DNA of 64,000 nt from Hetaerina americana (GCA_022747635.1 JAKTNV010000007.1:5521405-5585404), one strand, 5' to 3'. Counted from the first letter of the stretch, positions 10,646 through 22,239 are shown. The notes: a model not told the origin generated them from the sequence alone. Translations and numbers: made by a program.

Positions 10646-13600
10646 CAAACACTACACTTTCTTTAGTTTATGCCGTCAAAATTCAATGTTCAACTTTGCC
10701 CTCCTCTAAATCTTATAAACTTTGATTTTTTTACATTGTTTATGAATTCCCATGTATATCGCACTGGTTTCCTAACCACTCTAGCACACGATAATATTAT
10801 ATATATATATATATTAAAAACTTTATTGGTCTCCCTGCTTTTATCGTTATTTGATATACAGATTTTTCACGACAGGAAGACCTCTCTTAAGACATTCCTC
10901 ACCGCTGGCCCGTCCGTCCTCTTCGCAATGCCATAGAGTTTCATTGCTGCCACTAGTTCTACAGTTAAGATGCTCTTAAAGCTCAGTTGACCTTGAAATC
11001 AAACAGCACTTAACTGAAATTTATGTCCCACGAGGGAACCGCAGTGACTTAAAAACTGATTGCTTATTTTTTTTAAGTAAACAAGTACTTCAACCTGAAG
11101 TGTCCCGCCCTTCTTACGACGACAGTCACGGAAGAGGTCACAAAAACACGTCAAGGGAACACCCGCACGCGAATGCACGCAAGTGTACTCGTGGCCTGTG
11201 TTCTTATCATGTAGATATGTAAAGTGCAAAGGAATAGAAAAAGTAAAATACTCACACTTGTGGTATTTCCGCACTCTAACACATTCCGGCGAATGATCAT
11301 GCGCACTGGGAGGGAAGATGGGGAGGGGGGGGGAGAGGCGGAGGCAGGCAGGGAGCCAACCACCGTCGGGCAGAGCATTTGGGAGGGACATCCTCGAGGG
11401 AAAGGGCTTTATTTTGATTCATATGGTAATTCGCACATCACACCGTATCCATTTATTCACAGGCAACATTTGCGTGAAATAAGGCATGCATTTTTAAAGA
11501 CTCTTGGAAAACTTTAATAATGATATATCAAGTAATGTTTCAGCGGACGGGAATGCTGAAATAAGATTTATAACACACGTGGAATAACAGTTGCAATAAT
11601 TGTACATATTCCATCAAGAAATTCCATTATTCTTCGGGTTTATAGGAAATCGCACGCCCACGGACAATTTCCGCGATTCCGCGGTTAGGAGGGCGGGCAA
11701 GGGGAGGAGGAGATTGAGGGTCTCTGGACCTGCGGTACTGTCCCGCGACTTCGAAGGGTAAACCGTCGGGCTACCAATCATGAAAAAATATTTCATCCAC
11801 CGATTATAAATAGACATGACTTATTTACTTTGATCTATACAATGAAGGAAACCTAATGGCCCAGCACACGACGCAGAACACCGCTTTCGCAGCCAATCGA
11901 TCCGAACTTGAACCGACTGCGAAAATTAAATTGTGTTTGAGCAAAACTTAGCAAATGTGCGACCTAAAATATCATACGCACCTGGGCAATAAGATCTGTA
12001 AAAAATAAATAATCTAAACGAGCTTGGAAACGTTTTGCAAAAGTAAAGTTTTCTTCCACCGTAAAGTTTGATAATAATAGCTCATTTTCCGAGATATTTC
12101 CACTGTTGGTTGCAGTATTTATCTGTGCCGAACCATCCGATTCAATTGAATTTAACTGTTTCCAATGTTTATTAACTTAGGCATTGAACGCTTTACCAGA
12201 TAATTTGATTTCGCGAATTCGTAAGCTTGGGATCTATTTTCATGGGTGCATAGGTCACTGTTATCTCTATAATGCCTAGGCACACTGTTTTATCCGTTAA
12301 ATACATCCATTAACTCTGTCTCGCTCCTACCAGGAAGTCATTTCAAGGACCCAGTAATTCACTTCTCCGTAAATAACGCTGAATCAATTCTTGGGAAACA
12401 ATGGCATATATGATCTTTCAGTGATAATTTCCGATATTTTGACTCAAATTATTTCAATTAGAAAAGGTGTACAATTTATGCTTCACGACAAGAACAGAGA
12501 ATCTACAGCTGAAGCTCGAATACCAGTGTAACATCATTAATAAAACGGCAAGGAATTGTATTCCATCGGTAAATTTTAGATCAGATTAAGTGTTGGGCTC
12601 CTCATTTACAAGTGTGGTGCAAGTATAAGTGGATTTACGATCATCAATGCTGCTTGCGTGACTAGAGGCACGGCACGAACCGAAATATCCCATTAGTTAC
12701 TGTTAATTCTGTTTGACAAATGTAAAAAGTTTCTCTGTCAGATAAATATATGCCATTCCGTAGCCCGAACTTGCCTACAGCGATATGCCCACCCCTTCAG
12801 AATGATTTCCTCATTCCTAAGTTACCTAAGGACTGATAATTGATGAAGACGGCATGAGGAGATTGAAATTTGACAAATGGAGCTACCACCAGCACTGAAT
12901 GTGATGATTCGGGGGAATATAGGACATCATTAAGAACCTCTATCCCCTTCAATCATTGAGAGCTTCATGTAATGAGAGAGAGTTTTCTCATCATCGAGAC
13001 CGAATTCCCTTAAAACCAGGTATAAATCATACACGAACAAGATCAACTATTTCATTAGAATATGCCCGTCATGGAAACTTATTTTACAGAGTATTGGAAA
13101 CGTGATCTAATTTCAGAATGACCTTGTTCTTCAGATATAAAAACTGCAGAAAGTGAATACAGAATAAAATCTAGAACAAAATTTATCAAAGGTATCAATG
13201 CGTTAAATCAGCGTTTCGAAACTATGAAAGCTATCTGGTATGTATGGATGAAATAAAACCATTTATTTTTGGAAGTAGCATGAATACATAATGTTGCTTT
13301 CGCATTTCGACGAACCCCTTTAATGACAAGTTGTGGGGAAATGTTTCTTTAAAACGAGTATTAAAACAGTTTCAACCTTTCTTTTTTACAGGGTGGCCTG
13401 CGAAACTAACTAGTTGGAAGTTCAACTATGTTAAAATCACCACTTAATTTACTCGTGCACATCTTTCGAGTATTATGAATTAAAATTCAATTACTGCGGT
13501 AACTTTTGCAATAATAATATGCAATATTATATTTGCAATATCATTTTATAAATATGAAAAATAATCGTCCACCTGCAATCGGAGAAACTTATGAACGCAA

Positions 13601-15494
13601 TTTTTTTACGAATGACTTACGAGCTATAAAGAAAAATTGAGTCATTCGCAGCTTAATAATTTATGCATGCCCCTTCACCCGATTTGAATACCACCAGTTA
13701 AAAAAAAATGGAGCGATCGGGGTGACCTTTAGAATGTTAGCAATACATATGAAGGAGAGAACAGAGACGACGAATTGGGAATAACAACCCCCCTCCCCAC
13801 TTTCCCCCCCCGTCTTACTCCAACCTAGAATGCGTGACTTCACACGCGTCACCACGCCTCCTCGCTCGAGGTGTGCCGTGACAAAAATAAGTTCCGGTTG
13901 ATAATTGCGTCATTTGACTGCGATTGTATCACTTGCTAAAAAAATTCATCGTAAAATAATTCATCAACTCGTGAAATAATTAATTATTAGATTAAAACGC
14001 TGATTTTAACAATCATTTGGCCATTTTAAATGGGTAAAAATATATTCACCAAAGAAACCATAGGCAAAATAAATTATTCGTTAAAAGAAATTAATTTATC
14101 TTGTCTGATACGACCATTAGGGGCCCAGCCAAACAGAGCCCCTGCAGCTTTGAGAATCAACCAACTCGGAAAGCAAGCGAGTCTTGCAATTGGAAAAACG
14201 GCGAAAATTAGTTGTGCGGGAAAATTTGAAGAGATCACTTCAAAAAGCCTTGTGATCAGACTCCATGATTATTACTCCTGTCAAGGGCAATGAGCTAGGC
14301 CTACAGAAATGTAGCGGGGCGAAGTCGACCATTGATTTAAACGGTAATGTGCTCGAGGCCTGGTTATGCCCATTTGTGGTGGGTATGCAGCCTTGAGCTC
14401 GTCGCTAAGCCAAATGGGGTAGAAGTACATGTACATACTATATACGAGTGGATCAGCAGAAAGAGTACGGATGTTTTAGAATCATACAAAATAAGCATAA
14501 ATATATTTCGTATCTTCATGATATATTCATCTACTCCCATACCTTATATTATTTCCTAAAAATATAAACGTGGCTTTTAGTGTACGATAAAGGTAAACAT
14601 TCATATATACCTATATTGAGATTCTTCACTTTCCTTGCTAAAATTTGAAAAATAATTCCACGGGAAAAAATAAAAAAAGGGTAATCAAGCCACATGCAAT
14701 GAATTGTTACATGCGTAGTTGTAGAAGGCATTTAGAGAGGAGTGAAAGCAGAAAAGAGGAAGCGGAAGGTGCTAAGAATGAATTTCCCACCAAAGGGAGC
14801 ATCTGATCACAGGGCATTGCATTTCTATTCGAGGAGACGGAGTCCTCCTGCTCCTCTGCTTAACCAGGAATACATTCGGTGAACCGAGGAAAGTTAGCTC
14901 TTCCAGAAGTATGGCTATACATCACACGTCTGAATCTACAACTTATCCATAAATACGAGCTCGTGACGGAGATTGCCATTTTAACTTTCAGTTAAATGCA
15001 TATTGATGAGGGAAGTCACATACACGACAGATTTAGGAACTGAGAAATTTTATGACCTAAATAAAACTGTCGTGGAAGCCATCACTCCCATTTTTAAATA
15101 CACACTCATCGTGGTTTCGTCTTTAAGTATTAATTTTCTCCGGAATCAAAATGAAGAAAGTAAAAGAAAATTGACAAACCCGCAGAAAGCGGTTTTCTTA
15201 TCTTCTGCTGTATTAAATGATTTAAGTTACTGAAGGAAAGTGTTTATCTTAGTAGGCAGACATAGCATCGTGTCCTATGAAGGAACTCTCCAACATTGGA
15301 AGGACAAAAGACGAAAGGTGTCGCACTTAGCAAGTAATCAACACATCTGGGTAATGATTATTGATTATGATTATCACATTAATTAATTTAATGTGCATAA
15401 TATTGTAAATTACAGCTATCAATGTTGATTCGTTTTTTTTCAGGAAGCCGTAGATTGCAGTAACTCGTTTTTCTCCATTTGAAAGATTATCAAT
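10646..15494. other. 4.8 kb without recognised gene
   Basis: AT-rich, apparently unique sequence with one short TA tract near 10795-10813 and a G-rich stretch near 11310-11345. Open frames (for example 14030-14293 on the plus strand, 87 codons) show no motif I know. Old, unrecognisable repeats may be present. Confidence 0.4.
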
Positions 15495-16135
15495 GGCCGG
15501 CAAATCCACTTGGGTGAATTGATGGCTCTTTATGGAAATGACAGTCCGTCATATGACACAGTTGTGCAAAGTTGGAAAAGGAATTATCAAACTGGCCACA
15601 TGTCCCTCTCACAGACGATCCAAGAAAGGGGAAGACCATCACTCATGGACGAGGCTGTCAAAGTGAAGAAAGTGGAGGACTTTATTCCAATAGACCGAGG
15701 AGCAACCATCCGAATGATCATGAATGAGACTGATCTCAGCTATGGCGATAGGTGAAAAAATATTCACGAAAAACTGCACATGTCAAAGGCGTCATCACGC
15801 TGGGTCCCATGACTATTGGCTGCTTTGCAGAAGCAAACACGGTGCGACCCGCAATTGCTACCACGGCGCGAAATTAAAATGTGATGCGGCTTTGAAATGT
15901 CGCCATCACATCCACACTATTCTCCCGATCTCGTCGCGAGCATATTTTTCTTATTCTCATAGCTCAAAAAACTAATGGGGGGCTAGAGATTTGACAACAC
16001 AAATCACGTCCTTCGAGGTGGAAATATGGTTTTTGGCGCATTTTGCTGCGTTCTACAATGAAGGTCTTTGAAAAGTCGAGAAACCCCGGGAGAAATGTAC
16101 AATTCAGGTTGGTGACTATGTAGGAAAGTCTTCGG
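15495..16135 (+). pseudogene. Mariner transposase relic
   Basis: The N-terminal part (15510-15755) reads LGELMALYGNDSPSYDTVV...WKRNYQTGHMSLS, then GRPSLMDEAVKVKKVEDFI and GATIRMIMNETDLSYG. This is the helix-turn-helix domain and linker of a mariner transposase. After 15755 the frame is lost, but VRPAIATTARN (normally ARPH-A-TAREKL) at about 15845-15880, a GGLEFDNTNHV-like piece, and the terminal IWFLAHFAAFYNEGL then VEKPREKC and VGDYVGK (16010-16135) follow in the expected order and spacing. The catalytic DDD blocks cannot be read intact. The total length fits a mariner ORF with deletions. It is decayed beyond function, and no terminal inverted repeats were identified. Confidence 0.8.
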
Positions 16136-17096
16136 ATTAACAAATAAAAATTAAATTTCTAGCTCGATTATTTTCTAGCGATAAAATAATAACAAATTAA
16201 TCTAGTAAGAACTTGTAAAAGCTTACGATACCCTCTGGTATCGGTTCGGCTTCTGCGAGATTGCCGTACGGAAATATCACCAAAAGATTAGCGCATGAAT
16301 GCACCTCAATGGTTCCAAATAAATTTTCAAATTCGTATTATGTTGAACTGAAAAGATTATGAAACGGCAGTGGGCGTGGGCAGAAATACCCTTTCTTCTC
16401 TCGTCAATCCCTCCCCCGTGAAGATAATGAGCCCTTTTCTGAAGAAGCCTCCCTTTTTAATGACTTCGGCCAAAGAATACGTTTGAGAAAATGTAAATCC
16501 TTTGCTGAAATCCAGAGTTTTGAGATAATTGGAAGAAGTGAATCCAAACAAACTGATCCCACTCAAATGTGTTCTTTGTTCTAGGTTATTAACCAGAAAG
16601 TAATAATCAATTAACATGGCAAGCAGTGAAACGGCACTTTGAAGTTGCTCCCGTATACGAAAAAATGACACGGCTTATGCGATAGTAAAATTTTACGCAG
16701 ATGTCGGTACTTCCTGAGCTCTATATCGGGTTTTCATAAGGTATTCAGATGCTTCGAGATTTCAAATGGTAATGGGAAGTCACCACGAAGAGATAGGATC
16801 TCTATACATATTTTTAAAATGATAAAACAACGAACACAATCTGATATTACGGTAAAATGGTCAGTCAGACCTCATGGTCACATCCAACTTAAAGCCTTAA
16901 ACTTGAGATAAACATCACAAGGAGAGGCAAAGCAATATATTACTAGGCATTCTAAGTGATTACAAGGAGCGCTAGGGATTGAAATGATTTCTGTGTTGCT
17001 CACAGATTCCATGGAAAGAATTCATGTGATACTCAAGATTTTTTTCAAAAGTAATACAGTTAGCAATAATGTTTTCATAACAGTTTCTGTACCCAA
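16136..17096. other. No recognised gene
   Basis: AT-rich sequence between the mariner relic and the large PLE palindrome. The minus-strand frame at 16357-16671 (104 codons) has no recognisable domain. Confidence 0.4.
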
Positions 17097-17111
17097 AACA
17101 AACTAATATCA
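17097..17111 (+). repeat. 15-bp target-site duplication, left
   Basis: AACAAACTAATATCA occurs here and, identical, at 17724-17738, bracketing the PLE palindrome. It has the same length as the duplication around the fold-back at 7352. Confidence 0.9.
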
Positions 17112-17277
17112 GGTGATTTCCACATTTTTCGGGCTGCGTCCGCGTATGTCGTTTAAATGTACAACAGTTTCGCCAGCTATCCTGCTGGCGTACTCAGGTC
17201 AAGGATGAAAAGAAGCTTGTTGTCCCGTCTTATATAGGGAAAATCCGGCGCCAATACCGGGAAATTTCTTCGGCCAA

Positions 17278-17394
17278 TCAGGGAACGTCCTCATATTTGC
17301 GCGGAATAATTCTTTTCCACGCACTGTGGAGTGGATATCCATCCTCTCTGTTAAAATTTTCTGGCCTTTTAACGATTTCAATGGCCTCTCTGAT
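17278..17394 (-). pseudogene. PLE protein C-terminal tail, left arm
   Basis: The minus-strand frame reads IREAIEIVKRPENFNREDGY then PLHSAWKRIIPRKYEDVP and stops. The pattern IREA-EI-K-P-NFNRE-G--LS--W-P is what follows the GIY-YIG endonuclease at the C-terminus of Penelope-like polyproteins. Only this tail survives; the endonuclease and reverse-transcriptase domains are absent. It is the mirror copy of 17413-17529. Upstream, the frame runs through the spacer into the antisense of the other arm, which is not real coding sequence. Confidence 0.75.
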
Positions 17395-17412
17395 TATTCT
17401 CTGGAAGATTCT

Positions 17413-17529
17413 ATCAGAGAGGCCATTGAAATCGTTAAAAGGCCAGAAAATTTTAACAGAGAGGATGGATATCCACTCCACAGTGCGTGGAAAAGAATTA
17501 TTCCGCGCAAATATGAGGACGTTCCCTGA
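17413..17529 (+). pseudogene. PLE protein C-terminal tail, right arm
   Basis: Codon for codon the same 38-residue tail as the left arm, on the plus strand, ending at a stop at 17527-17529. The NFNREDGYPL core is the recognisable part. Open frames of 103 and 67 codons covering this region extend upstream only because the palindrome keeps both strands open; they do not represent a longer protein. Confidence 0.75.
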
Positions 17530-17570
17530 TTGGCCGAAGAAATTTCCCGGTATTGGCGCCGGATTTTCCC

Positions 17571-17578
17571 TATATAAG
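17571..17578 (+). promoter_or_regulatory. TATA box of the PLE terminal region (mirrored at 17229-17236)
   Basis: TATATAAG sits between the PLE stop codon and the hammerhead-like motif, with an inverted CCAAT (GATTGGC) about 40 bases upstream. Its mirror image in the left arm faces the opposite way. If active, the pair would drive transcription outward into both flanks. Promoter activity is inferred only from motif and position. Confidence 0.4.
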
Positions 17579-17604
17579 ACGGGACAACAAGCTTCTTTTC
17601 ATCC

Positions 17605-17648
17605 TTGACCTGAGTACGCCAGCAGGATAGCTGGCGAAACTGTTGTAC
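17605..17648 (+). ncRNA. Degenerate hammerhead ribozyme motif (mirrored at 17159-17202)
   Basis: CTGAGTA (17610-17616) stands where CUGANGA is needed, so the invariant G before the final A has become T. A perfect stem II GCCAGC/GCTGGC closes an AGGATA loop (17618-17635), followed by GAAA (17636-17639) and CTGTT. The overall order matches PLE hammerheads, but the core substitution and a weak stem I suggest it is inactive. The left arm carries the same motif on the minus strand. Confidence 0.5.
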
Positions 17649-17723
17649 ATTTAAACGACATACGCGGACGCAGCCCGAAAAATGTGGAAATCACATACTC
17701 ATCGCCGTGGAAACCTGCGAACG

Positions 17724-17738
17724 AACAAACTAATATCA
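17724..17738 (+). repeat. 15-bp target-site duplication, right
   Basis: Exact repeat of 17097-17111. Confidence 0.9.
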
Positions 17739-18059
17739 ATTATCCTTTAAACGATGGTCAGTAACCAATAAAATGATATCAGCACGGGGAATTCATTCCA
17801 AAGGCATGTTCTGAACCTCGGCCCAAGCTCACAGAGCAGGCGCGCACACGAACCAACTATAAGCCCAAGCATGGGACATGCATATCTGCTCATGCTAGGC
17901 GATGCTTCCGAAAACGGACGGTTATTCGGAATCCCTTTCCTCCACACATTAATCCCCACAAAGCGCTCATATTTCGACTTGATTTCCTCCCCATTTCTCC
18001 AGAGTTAATTCACAAATATTTCCCTCACATTCCTTCGCACAACTCTTCATATAAACTTG

Positions 18060-18890
18060 ACCCGGCTTTATTTTCACGAAGATAAGGCACTGGGACAAGC
18101 ACCCAACCGCCCACCCTTGGTTCCCGCAACCCGAGAAGACAAAGGAAGGAGGCGGAGGCGGAAGCGTCGCCCTCTACAGAGCGGGACACGGAAAAGTGGA
18201 GACTCGTTTGCCCGTGAATACAGAGAGGCTCCCTCGCGCACCTCACCCCGCTTGCCCGCAGGAACGTCTCATCTGCGCCCGACCAGAGAAGCTCACGTTG
18301 GTGGGCGGGAGGGGGAGATGGAGAAAAGGGGGGGGGGGTCCGACCGAAAGCGAGACCCTTCGGCGGGCGGAGGGGAAAGGTGGTGGAGTTGACTCGAGTG
18401 ACGCTTTAATGGTGATGGAAGGGTTTTGACGCGAGTCAATGCCGGGGGCAGGGGACGGCTGGGCGACGAGAAGTTTTTCATTCCCTCGGGAGAGGGGGAC
18501 GCCGTGAATGGCTGACGGCGGGACCGGGTCCAATGTGGTGGAAAAGACGTGGCCCGCTGAACGACCGAATGGGATGGATAAGCCCGGAGCGTGCCCGGGG
18601 CAAGAGCGCTGGCAATCCGAAGTTACCCCGAATTAGGGGAGTGCTCATCCCGGCCATATTCCGACGAACCGAATCTGGGATTGGCCGCGTAGTCGCGGTG
18701 CGGACGGGCACGACAGAGGCCAAACCACGCTCGCTCAGCGTCCCCTCTCCCTCCCAGTGGGGGGGGGGGGGGAGGGGGTCACGTCGTGGAGGGACGGAGA
18801 AGAAGGGCGGAAGAGGATTCGGTGGCTACACAGCCCATGATTACTATCCTCCTGGGAGGCCGGACCCTTATAAATGAAGCGGCCCTGATA
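18060..18890. other. GC-rich, CpG-containing block with TATA-like site
   Basis: The most GC-rich block in the window, with homopurine G runs (18330-18341 and 18760-18775) and many CpGs. Open frames overlap in several phases on both strands and none shows a domain. It ends in a TATAAA at about 18869 within a less GC-rich edge, so it might be a promoter region; I see no convincing downstream exon. The RTE LINE begins about 80 bases further on. Confidence 0.35.
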
Positions 18891-18967
18891 CGAAGCATAA
18901 ATGCCGTCAAAGAAACGTCCCGAAAGTGAGAATGTAGATATATATGTGTGTGTATATACATATATAT

Positions 18968-19447
18968 CCCTCCCCGGACTACAACCTTGTCGTGGTGGAT
19001 TGGCTTGCGCGTTCCGATGACCTCTAGAGCTGCGCTAGCGGTTAATTATTGCTTATAATATAATTATTGCTTCCGGTAGGGTCACCCATGCCAGATAGGT
19101 CGAAGGTTAGGAGCCAGAAGAAAGGTAGTCCACGCAGCGTCTGTTCCTCAGTGAGGCGGCTGCAATGGCGTCTGACCCCAGTGCGGCGTCCAATAAGTGA
19201 TGGTGTCGGGTTATAAACACTATTGAGGAAGGCAACGGGAAACCACCTCAATTATCATTCCCAAGATTAACATGATGGGCAAAACAGAGATTTTGAGTCC
19301 TGGCAACTAGGGAGCTCAGCCAAACGGCCGTGTGTCGTGCCCGGCAGCGGGGGAGGCTAGGCTTCCGCGGTCGTCATCCCACGAAACCCTTGCAAGGGAA
19401 AACCAGCAGCAGCAGGACAGAAGACCCAGGAGAAGAAGACCACATTA
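18968..19447 (+). promoter_or_regulatory. RTE 5' UTR with internal promoter potential
   Basis: GC-moderate leader without a long ORF, ending at a stop (19358-19360). The frame then opens as far as the endonuclease domain but has no ATG until 19478, inside the domain. A similar start, CCCTCC-(C/G)GA(C/T)TACA-AACCTTG, occurs at about 55967-56010. Any promoter role is by analogy with other LINEs. Confidence 0.4.
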
Positions 19448-20313
19448 GTTAGAATAGGAACGTGGAATGTTAGGACAATGATGAGGACAGGGAAATTGGA
19501 GAATGTTAAGCGAGAGATGGCAAGGGGAAATATAGATGTTTTAAGTCTATGCGAGGTGAGATTGAAGGATAGCGGGGATTACTGGAGTGATAATTATAGA
19601 ATAATATACAGCGGCAGGGACGAGAGCCAACGAAGGGTTGCCATTGTATTAACTAAAGAGGTAGGAAGAAGCGTAGTCAACATAGAGCAGGTAACGGATA
19701 GAATACTACTAGAAGAGATAAAAGCAAAACCGACGAACTTGGTTATTATTCAGGTATACATGCCACCGAGCAACCATAAGGAAGTAGAGGTCGATAGGAT
19801 ATTCGGTCAGTTAGAGGACATAATCGCGTGTGTTCCTGCAGGGAAAATTTGATAGTGATGGGAGATTGGAATGCGACGGTAGGCGAAGGAAGAGATGGTG
19901 ATGAGGTCGGGGACTTCGCTTTAGGTAGGAGGAATGACCGCCGGGAGAAAGCAGTTGAGTTCTGCAGGAGACAGGGGTTAGTCATCACCAGCACTTGGTT
20001 TGGACACCACCAAAGACGCAGGTATACATGGAAAATGCCAGGTGACTCAGGAAGATATCAGCTAGATTATATCCTGGTTAGATACAGGCTTAGGAAGAGT
20101 GTGATAAATTCGCGTACCTTCCCGGGAGCGGATGCGGACTCTGACCGCAATTTAGTTGTTATGAAATGTAGCGTCCGTTTCAAAAAGATAAGGCAGGGGC
20201 GGCGAGTTAGAAAATGGAATGTAGAAGCATTAAATGGTTTGCAAAGGAAGGAATACAAACAGGCAGTAGAGGATATCATGGAGGATGGTAAAGAGCTAAG
20301 AAGAGAAGAATAA
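19448..20313 (+). pseudogene. RTE endonuclease domain (APE-type), frameshifted
   Basis: The frame reads VRIGTWNVRTM, then VLSLCEVRL, VYMPPSN and, after a one-base frame change near 19840, LIVMGDWNATVG, RRYTWKMPGDSGRYQLDYI and DADSDRNLVVMK. These are the Asn, Glu, Asp-x-Asn and S-D-H blocks of the APE-type endonuclease that nicks target DNA. The usual final catalytic His in SDH is Arg here (SDR), which should abolish cleavage even without the frameshift. The first in-frame ATG (19478) falls after TWNVRT, so the natural start lies upstream or is lost. The frame ends at TAA 20311-20313. Confidence 0.85.
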
Positions 20314-20408
20314 TCGAAAAGTATGAAGAAAGGGCTGTCTAAAGCCGCAAAAGATATTGCGGCACCGTTAACGCTAAAAGGACCAGGTAACAATGGATCA
20401 CGGATGAG

Positions 20409-22239
20409 ATGATTACAAAGATGGATGAGCGGCGAAAATGGAAGAATGTAAATACAGTGTTAGGCAAAATTAAGTACAAAGAATTAAACAATAAAATGAG
20501 GCGGGCAACAAATAAAGCAAAAGAAGCATGGTGGAAGACGCAGTGCGAGGATATGGAAAGTCTGCAGAGGAAGGGTGAAATTGGTGCGCTGCACAGCAAA
20601 GTTACATCTTTATCGGGAAGTAAGAAAGGGAGATCTATGCTAAAAGTTGGAGATAAGGCGGGTAAGGTAATAGTTGACAAATGAAAGATCCAAGAGAGAT
20701 GGAAGGAGTATATAGAAGAACTATATAGTAAATAACTTCGACCAACAAAGTTTGACATTGAAAAGAATATGACCTAGGAAGATAGCTTAGGTCCAGACAT
20801 ACTGGACGATGAGATACAAAGGGCTTTGAGGCAGATAAAACTAAATAAGGCCGTGGGGGTAGATAACATTCCCGTGGAACTTTTAAAATGCTTAGGAAAA
20901 TGTGGGAGGAAGAGGCAAAATGGGCTGATTCGTAGTATCTATGAGGAAGGAATCTGGCCGGAAGACATTGTGAGATGAGTTTTAGTCCCTATTCCGAAAA
21001 AGGTAAAGGCTACATCATTTGAGGACTACATGACAATAAGGTTGATATCCCACGCAGCTAAAGTTGTTCTCAGGATTATAAATAAAGGGATAGAGAGTAG
21101 GGCAAATGATTACTTAGGGGATGATTAGTTTGGGTTTAGGAAGGGGAGGGGTACGCGTGATGCCATTGCAGTAATGAGATTATTAATCGAGAGGAATATA
21201 GAACTCAACCAGGCGGTATTTGCCTGTTTCGTAGATTTCGAAAAAGCGTTTGATAGAGTGAATTGGGAAAAACTAATGAGCATATTGCAGAAAATAGGAA
21301 TAGGTTGGAGGGAAAGGAGGCTAGTCCGCAACCTGTACATGTCTCAGACTGCTCAGGTGCGGGTGGGAAACGGGGAGTCCGGATGGGCAGTGTTAGGAAG
21401 AGGTGTAAGGCAGGGTTGCCCATTATCACCGTTGCTGTTCAACCTGTACGCAGAGGAAATGATCAAAGAGGCATGGGAAGAACTCGAGGTAGGAATGAAA
21501 GTAGGCCGGGAATTCGTAAAATCAGTTAGGTTTGCTGATGACCAAGCTTTAGTTTGTCAGTCAGCCAAGGGGCTGCAAGCATTGCTTAGTGAATTGGAAA
21601 TTCAGTGCGACAGGTATGGGATGAGAATGAATATTAATAAAACAATGGTTTTGCGATTTCTAGAAAGAAAAAGGCTAAGCTAAACATTAAAATAGGAGGG
21701 CAAAAATTAGAGCAGGTAGAACAGTTTATGTATCTCGGTAGTGTTTTGGACCAACACGGTCAAAGTAGTAGGGACGTGAGGAGAAGAATTGCGCTAGGGC
21801 AAAGAGGCTTTCACAAGAAGGAGGGAGTTGTTCACGGGGACGTTGGGTAAGGATGTTAAGAAAAGACTCGTAAAAACTTTGACATGGAGCGTAGCTATGT
21901 ACGGTGCGGAAACGTGGTCATTGAAGCCGGAGGATATACGTAGACTGGAGGCTTTTGAAATGTGGGTGTGGAGAAGAATGGAGAAGGTGAAATGGACAGA
22001 GAAGAAAACAAACGAGGAAGTACTTGGTACGGTGGGCGAGGACAAGGGGTTTGTTGAGAGAAATCCTATGGAGGCAGGAGAAGTGGCTGAAGGGGGTATT
22101 GATCGGCAGCGGGATGTTGAAGACTGTAATTGAAGGGAGAAAATTAGGCAAACGCGGAAAGGGAAGGAACAGGATAGGGATCTTGGACGGGATCAAGGGA
22201 GAAAGAAAGTACTCAGAGCTGAAGGGGGACCTGATATAG
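20409..22239 (+). pseudogene. RTE reverse transcriptase and C-terminal domain, with stops
   Basis: One frame carries the RT from MDERRKWKN (20424) through KVKATSFEDY, a HAAK block, GFRKGRGTRDAIAVMRLL, motif A DFEKAFDRVNW, VRQGCPLSPLLFNLYAEEM and motif C FADDQAL (about 21528-21548). It is interrupted by stops near 20682, 20731, 20776, 20976 and 21127. A further single-base frame change near 21650 precedes the KLNIKIGGQKLEQVEQFMYL region. The post-RT domain (MYGAETWSLKPED, MWVWRRMEKVKWTEK, GLLREILWRQEKWLKG) then runs in two frames to a stop at 22239. Catalytic Asp residues of motifs A and C are intact, but no full protein can be made. Confidence 0.9.

Larger units (their letters stand above)
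17112..17723. mobile_element. Penelope-like element, head-to-head inverted duplicate
   Basis: A giant palindrome: arms 17114-17394 and 17413-17693 are reverse complements over 281 bases, with an 18-base spacer (17395-17412). The right side continues ~30 bases (17694-17723) with ATCGCCGTGGAAACCTGCG, not present on the left; the PLE fold-back at 7352 ends similarly. Each arm reads outward as: the last ~38 codons of a PLE protein, a TATATAAG box, a hammerhead-like motif, then the 3' end. It is flanked by an exact 15-bp target-site duplication. Two 5'-truncated copies thus lie head to head, a form known for PLEs, which carry a reverse transcriptase and usually a GIY-YIG endonuclease. The very high identity of the arms means either a recent insertion or ongoing gene conversion between arms. 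Confidence 0.85.

Noticed and set aside
17199..17608. Four overlapping 60-103 codon frames with identical sequences on both strands
   Set aside because: The palindrome makes each arm read the same on opposite strands; only the 38-codon PLE tail in each arm is meaningful coding sequence.
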